Source of the DNA: Gnetum montanum
Lineage: Eukaryota; Streptophyta; Gnetopsida; Gnetales; Gnetaceae
Length of the DNA: 64,000 bases
Direction of reading: 5' to 3'
Assembly (NCBI GenBank): GCA_015680685.1
Contig: MNCI01002192.1
Span: 268,259 to 332,258 of the forward strand
Below, piece after piece: positions 1 through 11,645 of this stretch. The position numbers and the translations under genes are program-made. The first letter of the stretch is position 1, and every line of letters begins with the position of its first letter. The notes beneath the pieces were generated by a model, which did not search any database, was not told where the DNA came from, and was given only the letters and a program-made list of their open reading frames with translations.

Positions 1-2
1 CG

Positions 3-3000
3 GCGCAAGGGATTCTGGCTTACCTGACAGACAAAGCCATCGAGACGGGTCATCTCGAGGACCAAGTGCTCAGTGCCCGCGGTCTGCGGAGCTTACGCTG
101 GATCTGGGACATGGCCCATTTCAACTGTTATCATGCGTATAATACGCTGTTCGTGGCTCGTCATGTGTCGACATACTTCCAGAACCCACAAGGCACGGTG
201 TACTATGCAGGCGGGTAAGCAGATTTGGTTAACTATTTGATGTCGACTTTTCTGTTTTTTTTTGTTACAATGTAGGATAAGTCTATGTGCAAAATATAAA
301 AGAAGCTTACACTGTATGGTACAGGATTTTTATACATGACAACCAGTTACTCGGCGATGGTGATACGTTGGCCTAGGCCGAAACGGAAATATCGGCGTTT
401 ACCGCAACCAACAACGTGCGTGCCGGTGTTATCGGGCAAATTGGCCATGAGATGCGTGAGTATCACACCCGTTATGAGCGCCCTTTTAAGACTTGTTAGG
501 AACTCGGATGGCTACACGAGGACTGGACCTTGGATCTGCCTCTCACCATCAAGGAGGTGGAGAGAGAACTCCCGCCATTTCCATTGCCGTTTGGCCCTGG
601 TAAGGCCACTGCGTGTTCTAACGTTATGCGTGTAGTGAGGAGTCATGGATAGTATATAATAGTGTTTTTTTTGTTTGTCTTGCGTTTTATGCCTTTTAGT
701 TAGGGAATCCTGGGAGATTACCCTTATGATTTCCGGCCGCGAGGCGAGGGATGTCCTCTTTCGTTACGGGGATATTAAGGAGGCGCAGCGTTGGCTCGGC
801 CATTCGGCGGCCCCAGTCGCGGTGACCGGCAAGATCCAAGCCGCAGGGCTAATGCACCTATTTTTGGCTACGACCCTTGATGTCCCCGCCAGCGAAATGA
901 TAGGCCTGGTCAACTCCTTCAGCGAGAAGGCGGATCATTTTAGCACGCGCATGCGTAACGTGCGCGTAAATTTCAATATTGACGTTCAGTTCTTCTCGGA
1001 CCTGTTTGGCATCCCCTCGGACGGCCTTCCCGTAAAAGTGAAGACCATGAGGAGTGCTAGAGTCAAGGACTTTCTGAGGGAGTGGGCGAGGATTCCTAAG
1101 GAGGCCAAGGGGCTTCCTTGTGACCAATTTCAGCTGGGGACCGCCAAGATACTTTATCCCCTTTTTCGAGCCCGGACCTTCCCAAAACCCTCTTGCAAGC
1201 GAAGTTCTTTTCGGTAGAACAGACCCGCATCATGCGAGAGGTCCTGGAAGAGGGAGCCCGGTTTGATTGGGCAGGCCATCTTGCTAAGGGACTGCGCAAT
1301 GAAATGGTCAAGCTTCGGGAGAAGCTTGAGTCCCATTTCAATGTGCATTACGCCTTTTTCATAGCTTGCCTCCGGCGGTTTGCTGAGTTTATGGGCATTC
1401 AGAGGAATGGGATTTGGGTACAGCAAGATCGAGACCAGCTATCCAGACCCTGGATCACCCACATTCTCAGCACTACCCGTGGGTAGGATCCGCCAGAAGG
1501 GATCGGGGAGTCGTTGTCCGTAACGACTAAAGGCTTGACGGCGTCCCAAGCGCGAGGTCTCGATAGCGTAGGCGGGATCATGCCTACCTACACCGGCGAC
1601 GCCTCGCGAGGGAAACGTCTGGTGGAGGAAATTGTAGAACCGGTAGCCCGGCGGAAGAAGCTCCGCCTAGCTGAGGCTCCTAGGGGTGATGGATGCCACA
1701 CTGTTGGGCTCACGGTGCAGCAGACTAAACCTCCGCCTGGTAAGTGTGAAAGGTTGTATACGCTGTGTTTATTTTAGATGATCTGGAATCATACGCTAAT
1801 GTATGGTGTAAACAGCAAAAATGTCAGGGCAATTGACCCCTGCGACAGGGGCGCTAGTACTAAGCCGTGAGGAGGGGGCCTCAATTTTGGAAGAAGAGGC
1901 CCCATCTATTGATACGAGCCGTGCGTAGGTTCCAGTGCGTGAGGCAGCCCCAGCTGTTAGCGGAAGCCGCGTACAGATTGGGGTGCATGAAGAGGCCCCA
2001 GCTACTGGAACCAGTGACGCACAGACTCCGGTGCGTGAAAAGGAAAGTGATACAGCAGATGCTGATGAAATCGCCACTGTCACAGGCAGAGGTAATGAGT
2101 GCATTAGCGTGTTTTGAAAAATCTGTTAATGGGGGCAATGTCTAACCAAGTTTCGCTATAGGGGAAGAAGATGCCTCAACGTCTGCTGCTGTTAGCAAAA
2201 TGTGGAGAGACTTCCCCGATAAATTTGCCTTCATGGAAGGCATCGTCAGCGACATGATCGAGTGTCTTGAACGCGTTAAACCTGGCGCTGGTAAGTTGAC
2301 GAAGTTACAACATGCTGTCTTGGTAATGTGTCATTTGTATTGATGCTTGTTTTTCTGTCAGGAGCTTACCTCCGATGGGATCCCGCGGAGCCCATTGATC
2401 TGGACATAGCGGAGCCCCCACCTGGTGGGGCAGTCGTGCCATGCCACATTTATGAGAAAATACGTAATTGTGCGTTACGCTCGACACGCTCCATATGGGA
2501 AAGCAGGAATGTTAATGAAGGCCTATGGAAAAGGCTACAACGGTCGGAGGGGAAGATTGAATCCTTGACCAAGGAAGTCCAGGACCTAAGGACGCGGTAT
2601 GAGTTCCTTCAGGGTCGAATGACGGGGGATGAAGACTGGTGTACCGCTGTTATTGATCACTCCCGTTATTGGACAGCCATCAAGAACAACGTACAGACCA
2701 GCCGGGCGTTAATAGAGCAAAGGATGCAAATTGAGCTCCTAGCTTAGAAAAGCCGGGATTAGAGGGACTACTACGCGAGCGTGCAGGAATGGGGGCAAAA
2801 GGAGAAGGACCACAAGTATGTGTACAAAAGGGAAAGCGCTGGCTATAGAAAACGTTACCGCGACTCTGCCGTCAAAGCTCGATCCCTGGAGGTTTTCGTG
2901 GACACCATTGGAGCGTCCGAAGCTTTCAAGAAGTTCGAAGAGCAGGTGATCGTAACTGCGTTCCTAGAGAGAGCCATGGTTTTCCCTGGGAATCAGACTA

Positions 3001-3511
3001 CGATCCCTACTTTCTTCCTAGATCCGCCCTCCTGGAGTAGCGTGGAGAAAGGGAAGGTGAAAGCTACAGTGGCTTCGGGTGAGGATGTGTGGCTAGACCT
3101 AATAGAGGACGAGATCATGCAGTGTTTGTGGGCTGGCTTGGACAAGCTTCCCTTTGCTGTGGAAGTAGGGCTGTCGCGAGTAAGTTTACGCATGACTTAG
3201 CCGGAAGATTTTCTGACTAGCGTTGTCTATTCTAATTATTTTTTTTATGTTATCTGGCCTAGGTACCGGAAGGAGGTAGAGAAAGTACGCCAGCTGAAAG
3301 GCTGGGAGAGGAAACAGTGGGGGCAGAAGTGGAACGAAACGATGAAGGGCGTCCTCCTGTGGAGCCAATGCCGGAACGAGAGCCTCATGAAGAGGCAATC
3401 TTTCATGGAGGGATAATTCCCAAAAACGATGGGCTACTGGAGGACGACCTTTTGGGGCTGGATTCAAAGTTAAAAGATACCGGTAATAGTGGCAGTAGGG
3501 GGAATGCGTAA
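3..3511 (+). pseudogene. Antisense multi-exon gene of element A (unknown protein with coiled coil), 3' part
   Basis: Seven exons can be placed by GT-AG sites and a continuous frame: up to 214, 325-599, 700-1739, 1827-2091, 2162-2290, 2362-3179 and 3263-3511. The first exon runs off the left edge. Exon 3 holds a helical domain with the motif VNFNIDVQFFSDLFGIP, resembling from memory the plant 'putative transposon protein' (Transposase_32-type) domain; no search was made. Exon 4 is acidic and repetitive. Exon 6 starts with LRWDP and holds a predicted coiled coil (KRLQRSEGKIESLTKEVQDL). Exon 7 ends with TAA at 3509-3511. In-frame TAG stops lie at 374, 497, 1484, 1926, 2745 and 2760, and one frameshift lies near 1150-1193. 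Element B carries the same gene with the same exon order. It is convergent with gag-pro. Function is unknown. Confidence 0.75.
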
Positions 3512-4163
3512 TTATTATTTACACAAAATTTTGTTAATGTTGAGTGTAGTATGATGTTACAAATGATTGGAAAAACCTGCTATAAAACCTGGTGGATGCG
3601 TTGGATATTCAATCACATATATTTTTTGTGTTTTATTAATTAAGTATGCGTATAACTATTGAAAAGTTCGACTGAGTAAAATGATAGCACGTAATTCTTA
3701 GTTTAAAGCAATTGCGAGCCGGAAGCGTAAATGGTGATTGTAGATAACTCCGGACTACTAGTTTGAGGCCGTTGCGGGCCAACATGTGAGTTTGCGTAAA
3801 CTGGCTACTAGTTTAAGGACGTTGCGGGCCAATATACGAGTTGTCACATAACAGAATATAATCCTGCGTAAGTGCGTAAAATAATGTGATTGAACTTTGT
3901 GCAGCTAGTTTAAGGCCATTGCGGGCCACTGTAAACTTGCGTAAATTAACTACTAGTTTAAGGCCGTTGCAGGCCACTGCGAACTTGCGTAATGTAATCC
4001 TGGATAAATGCGTAAAGGAATGAGCATAGCTAACACGAGTACAATAAAACATGCAAGAAAATGCCAAGCGTAAACACAGAAAGTAGATATAGCGTAAAAG
4101 TATATTGAAACAAACAAAAGAAGCTACCAAACGGGGACTGTGCTAACTTACGCGTGAATAGTG
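3512..4163. other. Spacer between the antisense gene and protease of element A
   Basis: This is non-coding DNA between the two convergent transcription units. It holds the tandem repeats described separately and many copies of the hexamer GCGTAA (for example near 3725, 3793, 3865 and 3945), which is also the core of the U3 array in this element's LTR. Being between two gene ends, it is where both transcripts would have to terminate. I see no ORF of note. Confidence 0.6.
3699..3976. repeat. Five-copy repeat CTAGTTTAAGGCCGTTGCGG in the A spacer
   Basis: Copies of about 22-25 bp start near 3699, 3758, 3808, 3904 and 3953, with unique DNA of 25-70 bp between them. The core is TAGTTTAAGGCC followed by GTTGCGGGCC. 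Related arrays with the core TAGTTTTAGGCC occur at the same place in B (18176-18413) and, in inverted sense, in E (11150-11645). Confidence 0.8.
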
Positions 4164-5640
4164 CTATACGCAGAAGACCATTGTCCAGCCGTCGATACGC
4201 AATTGTTTCTTAATGGCCTTCACGTTGAGCACTGCATAAGGGCGAGGAGGTTTGGGGTTTGACTCCTCTACGCTGTCATCCGGAAATGGCAGGTGGGCCC
4301 AGACTAGACCATTGTCCGTGTTGTCATTTTGTTCAGGGGCTTGGCGATGGGACTGATCGTCAGTCATTTCGATCTCCGAACCTCATTCTTCTTCGATGTT
4401 GTTAACGGTCCTGAGGGTGGCCTCGTCGCCGCATATGACAACCTCCCTTCCGGCGTAGGGAAGGTGTATCTCTTGATGTATCGGCGACGAGACCATCCTC
4501 ATCTGGGCTAACCACGACCTCCCTAAGATTAAGTTGAAGCTGGGCATCTCCTCGATGACTAAGAATGTGGCTTCTATTGGGAATTGACTCCCCGCCACAA
4601 ACTCAATACACACCGTCCCCTTGACTTGAACCCGGGCTCCGTTGAACGATTTCACGCAAGCTGTCATCGTGGGAGTGATCTGGTCGACCAACCCCAACCT
4701 ATCCATGATGGAATAGGGAACGACGTTGGCAGCTGCACCATCATCCACGTGCATCCTCCGGATCCGGTACTGGCTGACCCGAATGGTGATGAACATGGGC
4801 TCAGTCGTTACTTGACCTTTCTCTGGATCATCTTTGACAGACTCATCCAGGAAGGTCAACGAGGTAGGCTTGGGTGGTTCAGCGTCAGGAGGGAACATGA
4901 TAGCGTGTATCGCTTCCTCTTCCGCCGGCAGGCTAGCATCCACTGATATGGACGTCAACATGCGTACCATAGCCTCACAATGTTCTCGAGAATTCATGAG
5001 CAGGTCGTACAAGCTTAGTGTCATGTTCTTTTGCTTAAGAGCTTGTTTGACCTACGTGAATGCGTCGAGGAGGTCCTTCTCTTGGCAGGGTTGTTTATCC
5101 CCCTTGTCCTCCTCCATTCGGCCCAAAAGACGGATCTTTCGAGGCGGAGCGGTGTCAGTGGGGGGTCATTCTTCTTCCTACCAAGAGAAGGTGGCTACAT
5201 TTCTGTACCTTTGGCATGCTTCTAGGGCATAGACATAGGCACAGAGGCCAAGGGCCTGGGCTTAGGGAAGGTGAGCATAGGGTGGTCTTTTGTTGCATTA
5301 ACTGCGTTGTTCTCCTCCTCTCGCTTGGGAGGCGATGGCTGGTGGTTCTGGCTAGAGGTCTGCCCCTGCGTGAGAGGGGCAGCCTGTGGTTTTGGCACCC
5401 TAATAATGAAGGGCGCTCTCGGCATGGGCACGGATGAACCCGCGGCTTGGGTATTGTCGCGTGACTGAAGGCGCACTTGGGAAGGTGCCTATATGATAAA
5501 CGGTGGCCGTGAGGCCCTAGTAGCTGCCGAAGAAGTAGTAGGCCCCTTTGTTGAGCTGGCGGGCACACGCAAGATGAAAGGTTGTTTTGGCGATCCTTTA
5601 CGCTCACCGTCCGTACTTACTACAGTGATTGTATAAGGAT
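4164..5640 (-). pseudogene. Linker and aspartic protease (C-terminal part of gag-pro), element A
   Basis: Reading leftward, the first part (about 5640-5230) is a proline-rich linker with repeats of the type PFILRVP and PFIIRVP. The protease follows in the open stretch 5024-4383 (213 aa). It shows HVDDGAAANVVPYS, the position of the catalytic Asp of retropepsins (normally D-T/S-G, here D-D-G), and then MPSFNLILGRSWLAQM, the ILGRPWL motif of plant Ty3 proteases. About 70 residues follow to a stop at 4164 (67-aa open stretch 4367-4164), with no RT sequence after it. At least one TAG stop lies in the linker near 5490 and the frame changes between linker and protease. Protein-processing function is inferred from the family. 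Confidence 0.8.
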
Positions 5641-5667
5641 CATAATTTGTGTTCAACGGATCCTTGT

Positions 5668-5668
5668 N
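5668..5668. other. Single undetermined base (n)
   Basis: One ambiguous base lies in the gag to linker transition of element A. It makes the local reading frame uncertain. Confidence 0.95.
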
Positions 5669-5669
5669 T

Positions 5670-7638
5670 AATCTTTACGCTCAAAATTTGGCTTTGGATG
5701 GGGGGTCTGTTCAGGGACAGCTGTGGCTTGGCTGGTGCCGGCACCAGCCGTGGCCTCTGGGGGTGCTGTTGTTCGCGCCTTCTTGTTCTTGTTTTTCACG
5801 TTTTCAGTCAGCGCAGCTACTGTCGTTGTCGCTGCCTTGCCTTTGTCCTTGGCTTTGTTGTGTGCGTTTTTGTAGGTGACATATGCTAGGTCTTTGCTGG
5901 CCTCCGCAGCATCTTAGATGCTTCAGACCTGTGCGAAGGCCTGACGTATATCGCCAGGGGAAAGGTAATATAGCTTAGACTTAATAAAGTCGTTGACTGC
6001 CCCCTTGAATATAGCCAGCAGATGGGAGTCCGCAATCGAGTCACGGATCTCATTCAAGGTGGCATTCCAACGCTGTATAAACTTTTAGACTGGCTCGAGC
6101 GGGTCTTGTTTCACCCTCATAAGCTGTTCTAACGTGACTTCTGGCTTCATGTTGTATTTGAATCGGGTTACAAATTGAGTCAGCAGCTCTTCCAAGGTTG
6201 AAATGGAAAAGCGTGGGAGGGCTCTATACCAGTCTAAAGCCTTCCCCGTCAATGACATTGCGAAGACTTGGATTAAAGTGTGTGGCCACTGTTGTAACAA
6301 CAAAGATTCAGACCTGAAGGTGGCTAGATGGGTGTTGGGATCCCCCTCTCCATTATACTTGGTAAAATGGGGGAGGGACATCCCTCGTGGCAACGACAGC
6401 ATGGGGACCGCTGGATTGATTGGATTATCCTGAAAAAAGTCCATGATCTAAATGGTATCAGATCCAGCGGTCTTGAGGCGTCGCACCTCCTCAGTAAGCG
6501 TTTGGATAAGCTGGAACGCTTGGTCTAGACCTATTAACGGAGGTGTCTACGTAGCAGGCACAGGAGGTTGGACCGGGAGGGCGGCGACAGGAAACAGAAA
6601 CAACTGAAAAGGCTGGCTGGCTGCTGGCTGGGCAGGGATTCCTGCAGGCGAAGGGGCCTGTGAAGACCACCACCTACTGGTTTGAGCAGAGGGGTTGGCA
6701 GTTGCTTGCTACACAAAATAGGGATAGGTATACTGCGGGATCCTCTGTGGAGCCTGCGTTACCGATGCAACCAGGGGTTGCATACCGTGCATCATAGACT
6801 GAGCATGTTGCACCGCTGGGTTGGCCCACTGACCTGCAGTAGGTAGCTGAACGTATGTATGTGGCTGAGCGGTCGCGGGTATCTGTTGAGCTTGCGGATG
6901 CAGAAACGGGATGGTCAGGGCGGGGCGTGTTACAGATACGTTATGGGATTGTATCTGCGGAATGAAATGGGACGCGGCGGTGGCCGAGACCACCATCGGA
7001 ATATTAAGTACCTACTGCCACGGACCCACCTCCGCATTATGGTGCAGTAGTTGCGTTTGCAACCCAGACGACTGCGCATTGGCTAGCAGAAAGCTAGGGA
7101 TGTGCATCTGCGTGGTCACGGCTGAGTCTAGAGAAGCTGCCTCTCCGTTAAAAGGAAACAATGGATTTACATCCGTGTGGGGTGTCAGAGTATGGAACGA
7201 GTGTTCCGACAGGGCCGCGAATTCATCCTCTGCCTCTTCCTCACGCTGGGGTTCCACCACAGCTTGTGAAGTCTGGCCTCTGGCCATGACCAACTGTGCC
7301 ATAATTTCATGTTGGTGCTCGGTCAAGGGGATTATGTCGTAGGCTGTTTGCTTAAAATCATAACCCCCTCGATGGAGCGCTTCAAAGTTTTGCTTTGCCT
7401 CCCGCTTGGCTCTGCTGAGAGCCAGCTTCGCCTGGATCTTAACGCATATGAAATTGTATTCTTCAGGGGTTATGACCGTAAAGATGGGCTCTTTCCCCTG
7501 AAGCCTCAATGATCGGTGCAATGGTCCCTGAGGTCCCGTTGCACCAGGAGCTAGTCTTGTGGCTGCTGTAGGATTGGTAGGTGCGACACCTAGATCGGTG
7601 GCGACCATGACGGTTGTGTTTGAGTAAAAGGAATCCAT
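5670..7638 (-). pseudogene. Gag of element A
   Basis: Gag forms the retroelement particle and binds RNA. The start ATG at 7638 follows the PBS by about 220 bp and begins the longest open stretch (7638-7012, 208 aa). A proline/glutamine-rich region follows (6996-6500). The retrotransposon gag domain lies at 6444-5950, with MSLPHFTKYNGEGDPNTHL and ALDWYRALP, both hallmarks of plant Ty3 Gag. The C-terminal part is Lys/Ala rich. The frame is interrupted by in-frame stops, among them 7012, about 6710, 6553, 6445, 6085, 5925 and 5915, but I see no frameshift across the core. B has the same protein. No clear CCHC knuckle is seen here. Confidence 0.8.
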
Positions 7639-7862
7639 TGATGGATGAAATCGAGAGTAACTGGTAATCGAATCTCAAACGAAAATGGCTGGCAACAAAA
7701 AGTAGAAAAGGCTTTCTACCCTGTAGGATTTCAAAGAAATCGTCCTTGCGACCGATCTATACCACACGATTAACCGTAGACTTCCCTAGAGGTATTACGC
7801 CTATGGTTTAGGGTATGGATCTCTAACAGGGTTACCTAAAATATTCAGATCGGAGCCTGAAG
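7639..7862. other. Leader between PBS and gag, element A
   Basis: This is the untranslated leader expected between the primer-binding site and the gag start. It contains no ORF and nothing else that I recognise. Confidence 0.5.
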
Positions 7863-7880
7863 GCCCTCCTTCTAGCACCA
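7863..7880 (-). other. Primer-binding site, element A
   Basis: The minus strand reads TGGTGCTAGAAGGAGGGC six bases after the LTR end. TGG pairs with a tRNA CCA end. Element B has TGGCACTAGAAGGAGAGC at the same place. I cannot name the tRNA from memory; it is not the tRNA-Asp type used by C, D and F. Confidence 0.7.
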
Positions 7881-8563
7881 GAAAAATGTAACGACAGAAA
7901 ACGTTGGCAGCTGGAAATACCGATCGAGATTCCGGCGTACACAGTTTTAGCCACGCTGGAAAAACGAATCCGCGGCGCCATGAACGGTCTTGTCGATCAG
8001 ACAGGGACTTACGAGTCAGTAAAACGATGAAAATTACGTGGAGAGAAAGCGATCTGTTTCGAAGAGTGGTAAAACGAGGGGAAAACGATGTAGTTGGATT
8101 GCAACGGCGATAATGCTAAACACGATAAAAGGAGGTTGACATAAGAGAAGCTGGAAGCTTCAAGATCTACGCTTTGACTTACAAAATGTATATTTCGTAT
8201 GAGAAATTACACTGGGGAATCCCTGATTACAGGATGTGAAACAAACACAGAACAACAAGCAAAACGGTCTAAACAGAAGCCCGTTCTACCTCGTGGGCTA
8301 AAGCTGAGATGCAAGGCAGGCCAAGCTTTGACATCTACCGATCAACTGTTTCTGATTGATAGAGTCTTTTCAGCAGAAAGATTTCTCCTGTTACCAGTGC
8401 TCAAATTGAACTGTACTCTGCTTCGGCTGTAAGGTGATGATGTCCACGATTGCCAAAGTGCTGTTCTCTGTATCTCTGCTCCAAAGTGCTAAGTGCTCTA
8501 GTGCTCAGAAATATGCTTTTTGCTTCTCTGATTTGCCAACCACTATATCTTTGTCAACTGGGG

Positions 8564-8571
8564 TATTTATA
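8564..8571 (-). promoter_or_regulatory. TATA box of the element A LTR
   Basis: The minus strand reads CCTATAAATACCCC here, about 700 bp from the LTR start and downstream of the U3 array. E has CCCTATAAATACCC and B has GCCTATAAAATCC at comparable places. Confidence 0.7.
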
Positions 8572-8817
8572 GGCCGCGACGCTTCGTGGAAAAGGCGCAA
8601 CCCTGATGATGTGGGTCTCGGATATTGCGAGCCCTGTTGGCATGATCTTTTAAGTCAGACTGTGACTACGCACAACACGCTTGTTTGCGTGTTGTGCGTG
8701 TGAAGAGTAGGCACATGCTGAGCGTGCTTTAATTGCTTTCAGGCTGTATTACACTCATTCGCATTGCGTTGCGTGTATGAGCGTAATTTGGTGTAAAAAT
8801 AATAAGCTCGGAGTTGC

Positions 8818-9018
8818 TTTACGCTCACTACACAGTTGCACGTGTCAAAGCGCAAACAATGTACAACTTTACGCTCACTACGCAGCTGCGCGTAATGAAG
8901 CGTAAGCAATGTATGTCTTACACTCACTACGCAGTTGCACGTAATGAAGCGTAAACAATGTATGCCTTACGCTCACTACGCAGCTGCGCGTAATGAAGCG
9001 TAAACAATGTGCAACTTG
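8818..9018. repeat. Four-unit 50-bp palindromic array in U3 of element A
   Basis: Units begin near 8818, 8868, 8917 and 8966. Each runs from TTACGCTCACTACGC through CGCAGCTGCG to GCGTAATGAAGCGTAA, so each unit is an imperfect palindrome of about 37 bp centred on the perfect 10-mer CGCAGCTGCG. Partial units extend to about 9180. The place upstream of the TATA box suggests an enhancer-like array (inference). Confidence 0.8.
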
Positions 9019-9296
9019 GATGATAACATACGCAATGGTACGCACTGCCGCGTAACAAGCGTAAAAACAAGTTATTCATGCGCCGCGAGGAAAAGCGTCA
9101 AACTGTTGCGCTTCTCTAGATTCATCCTTTGACTATTTTGGAGCTTATTACACTCATTACGCTGCCATGCGTAATAGAGCGTAAACTTGTCCTGGAACCA
9201 AGCTGGAGCGCGCTCTCGCTTGAATTGCGAATCTTTGCCTGAGGCCGACTCGTAATTTTCACGGTGTTTCACTAAGGAACGCCACATTAGTAGTAC

Positions 9297-10056
9297 CAAA
9301 TGAGCCCCTGGTCCCACAACATTTTAAATTGGATCAATACTGTCATTACCATCAATTGGCTGTTCACAATACAAATAACTATCATGCTTTGCAGGATGAC
9401 CTACAGATAATGATAGAACAAGGGCAATTGGTGATCGACACAACAAGTGAATTCAACACAGACGATGCCTCCTATGTCATAAACTTCATTAGCATAGGTG
9501 GCAAGCCCAAACTTATGCAACAACCTTTTGTGATCCATGTGCCTCCTAATAAGGAAAAGGTCCCTGCAGCCTCCACAAGAAAGAGGCCTCCCTTTGTTAT
9601 CAAATTACCACCTCAGGCATTCACAACACCCTTTGTGGTCAAGGTTCTAGACCAACCATCTGCTAAGATGTTAAATTGGCATGACACAACAACAACAACC
9701 TCTAAGAAACCTTTTTTCATCAAGGTGCCACAATGAGTTGGTCACACAACAACTCCTAAAATACCCTTTTTCATAAGGATGCCACAACGTGATGGCCCCT
9801 CACATACTCAAAGCCCAATAGTGGGCAATGTCTCAATCTCTCCTCCTTCAAAGGTTGACCCCGCTAGTAATCCAGGTAGGCCTACCAAATGGCAATGCAA
9901 GAGGACAAACGAGCACATTGCAACCCCCATGGCCAAAGCAAAGGCCACAACTAGCAAGCAAAAACCAAACGCTGGGGTCCTTACCCCCAAGTAGGCCAAG
10001 AAAACCAAGCCCAAGTCCCCTACATGAGAGATATGTCTCTCAAGCCGCATGGAGAA
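9297..10056 (+). pseudogene. C-terminal Gag and proline-rich linker, element E
   Basis: The reading begins within A's flank with EPLVPQHFKLDQYCHYHQ, the C-x2-H start of the zinc-binding motif found at the Gag end of many plant Ty3 elements (C-H-Y-H then H-N-T at the next ligand position). The linker has at least four copies of a PF-hydrophobic-x-V-P motif (PFVIHVP, PFVIKLP, PFFIKVP, PFFIRMP). Stops lie at 9734 and 9992. The same linker motif is in A and B. Confidence 0.7.
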
Positions 10057-10200
10057 AGTCAAGGCCAAAAAATGGCTAATGACAAGGACTTCGTAGCTAC
10101 ACTAACCTAGGTAAAGCAAATGCTCAAGCAAAAGAACACAACGTTAAGCTTCTACAACCTGGTCATGACCTCATCTACTCACTGCCAAGCATTGGCCTAG

Positions 10201-10940
10201 ATCTTGGCCTCCACTCCTATTGTGGGGGACATCCCTACAAATGAGGCATCCATCTATGCAACAATTTTTTCCCCTACACCACAAAAATTGAGTTCAAAAT
10301 CTCTAGTATTCTGCAACAATGTAGTCAAAGTCAACCCTGAAAGAGGGGAGGTCTCTATAGCTTCACTATCCATTAGCATTCAAGTTGGGTAGTGCACAAT
10401 CCATAGAATGCATGTTAATGATGGTGCAACAACAAATGTAGTCCTATACTCCGTTATCGACAAACTAGGCCTAATAGATGAAATCAGGCCCCTCAAAACT
10501 ATGTGTCTAAAATCCTTCAATGGATCATGCATCATTGTCAGAGATACAATCAACCTAGCCTTTGTGGCAAGAGAGCAATTCCCCACTAGAGCAAAGTTCA
10601 TTGTCATAGAGAAGATGCCAAGTTTCAACCTAATTCTAGGTAGGCCTTGGCTAGCCCAATTACATGCTATCTCGTCTCCCATCCACCAAGAAATCCACCT
10701 TTCATATGAGGGTGGTCAAGTTATCATCCATGGTGATAATTTTGCCTCTTCAACTATTCACGACATACACATGGCGCAAGTTTTAAAAGGGGAGTTTCTT
10801 GGTGGTACCAACGCCTAAGGCTAACACACCCGAACAAGTGGTTGAAGACAACAACCTCCCAAAAGATCCTAAGGCTTGCACACCTCCTGATCCACACCTA
10901 ATTAGGAAGCAACTACATGATCAAGACTTTTCTTTGATGA
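10201..10940 (+). pseudogene. Aspartic protease of element E
   Basis: The N-terminal part contains TNEASIYATIF, matching the region before the protease of A. The active site reads HVNDGATTNVVLYS: the residue aligned with the catalytic Asp of A is Asn, a G-to-A change that should inactivate it. The motif MPSFNLILGRPWLAQL follows, then IHQEIHLSYEGGQVIIHGD. A stop at 10390 splits the frame just before the active site. The final part (to about 10920) has PDPHLIRKQLHDQDF, parallel to the end of the A polyprotein. No pol follows. Confidence 0.8.
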
Positions 10941-11149
10941 AAAACATGTTAAGCACCAGCTCACCCCTTACCTCCATTGGCCATGAATTTTTGCTTTTTT
11001 CTTGGGTTGCATTTGTTCATGCATTTACATTTCACCTACTTGCCTAGTTTACACACTATTTCACTTTGTTTATGCATTTGTACTTTTTTTACACATCCAT
11101 CTACTTAGCTTATGCATTGCATTTGAAAAACAACAAAAACATATGGCCC

Positions 11150-11645
11150 AAAAAGGCCTTAAACTAGCCTACAATCCGAAATGGTCTAAAACTATCACTT
11201 TTTGCATTGCTTTCCTTTCATTCATCCATTTTAACTTTGTTTATGATAGATGTTGCTTGATGTTGTTTTCTTTCTAGTTGATTTTTGCAAGATCTTGCAG
11301 GCACATAGCATGATCATGCATGTAGCATCACACCTTACACAAACAAGGTAAGCACCAGACCGCTACGACTATAAATTGGCATAGATAGTTCACTATGACT
11401 ATAAACTAGCACAGATAGTCAACTATGACTATAAACTAGCATAACTTGTCCTTGGGTCATGACATTTAATTGACACAATAGCTTTTCCTTGGGTCATGAC
11501 GTTAAACTAGCACAACATCCACTATCCGCTACAACATTAAACTAGCATTCAATAGTCTTCTAGGACTATAAACTAGCACATCATGGTTTTCCAAGACCTT
11601 AAATTGGGTTCACGGTTTGCCAAGACTTTAAACTAGCATGTTGTT
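11150..11645. repeat. Tandem repeat spacer after protease, element E
   Basis: About ten copies of a short core (GACTATAAACTAGCA and variants, some with CCTTAAACTAGC) recur at spacings of roughly 35-60 bp. Reverse-complemented, the core is the CTAGTTTAAGGCC seen in A and B. It lies at the same place, directly after the protease end. Confidence 0.75.

Larger units (their letters stand above)
1..9271 (-). mobile_element. Element A: gag-pro-only Ty3-type LTR retrotransposon with antisense gene; left end outside window
   Basis: On the minus strand the order is 5' LTR (9271-7887), primer-binding site, gag, protease, a tandem-repeat spacer (about 4163-3512), and then a spliced gene on the opposite strand (3511 to the window edge). 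The 3' LTR must lie left of position 1. The space between protease and spacer is too small for RT, RNase H or integrase, and none is visible. A keeps many CpG sites while its neighbours are AT-rich, so it looks like the youngest element here. It interrupts element E: E coding sequence resumes at once at 9272. The family is shared with E and B. The non-autonomous status is inferred from missing pol in all three copies. Confidence 0.85.
7887..9271 (-). repeat. 5' LTR of element A (1385 bp)
   Basis: On the minus strand it starts TGAAACACCG (9271) and ends GTTACA (7887). The boundaries are supported by aligned LTR ends in E and B, and by E coding sequence beginning at 9272. The region next to the PBS (near 7980-8030) aligns with LTR sequence of B (near 23160) and E (near 13960). 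U3 holds a palindromic array and a TATA box. The partner LTR is outside the window, so neither age nor target duplication can be read; the right flank is CTAAG. Confidence 0.8.

Noticed and set aside
5031-5476. Several overlapping ORFs on both strands over the A linker
   Set aside because: They are shadows of the proline-rich linker; only the minus-strand frame has family motifs.
8818-9018. CRISPR-like regular repeats
   Set aside because: Contiguous 50-bp units without spacers inside an LTR of a plant element; not a CRISPR array.
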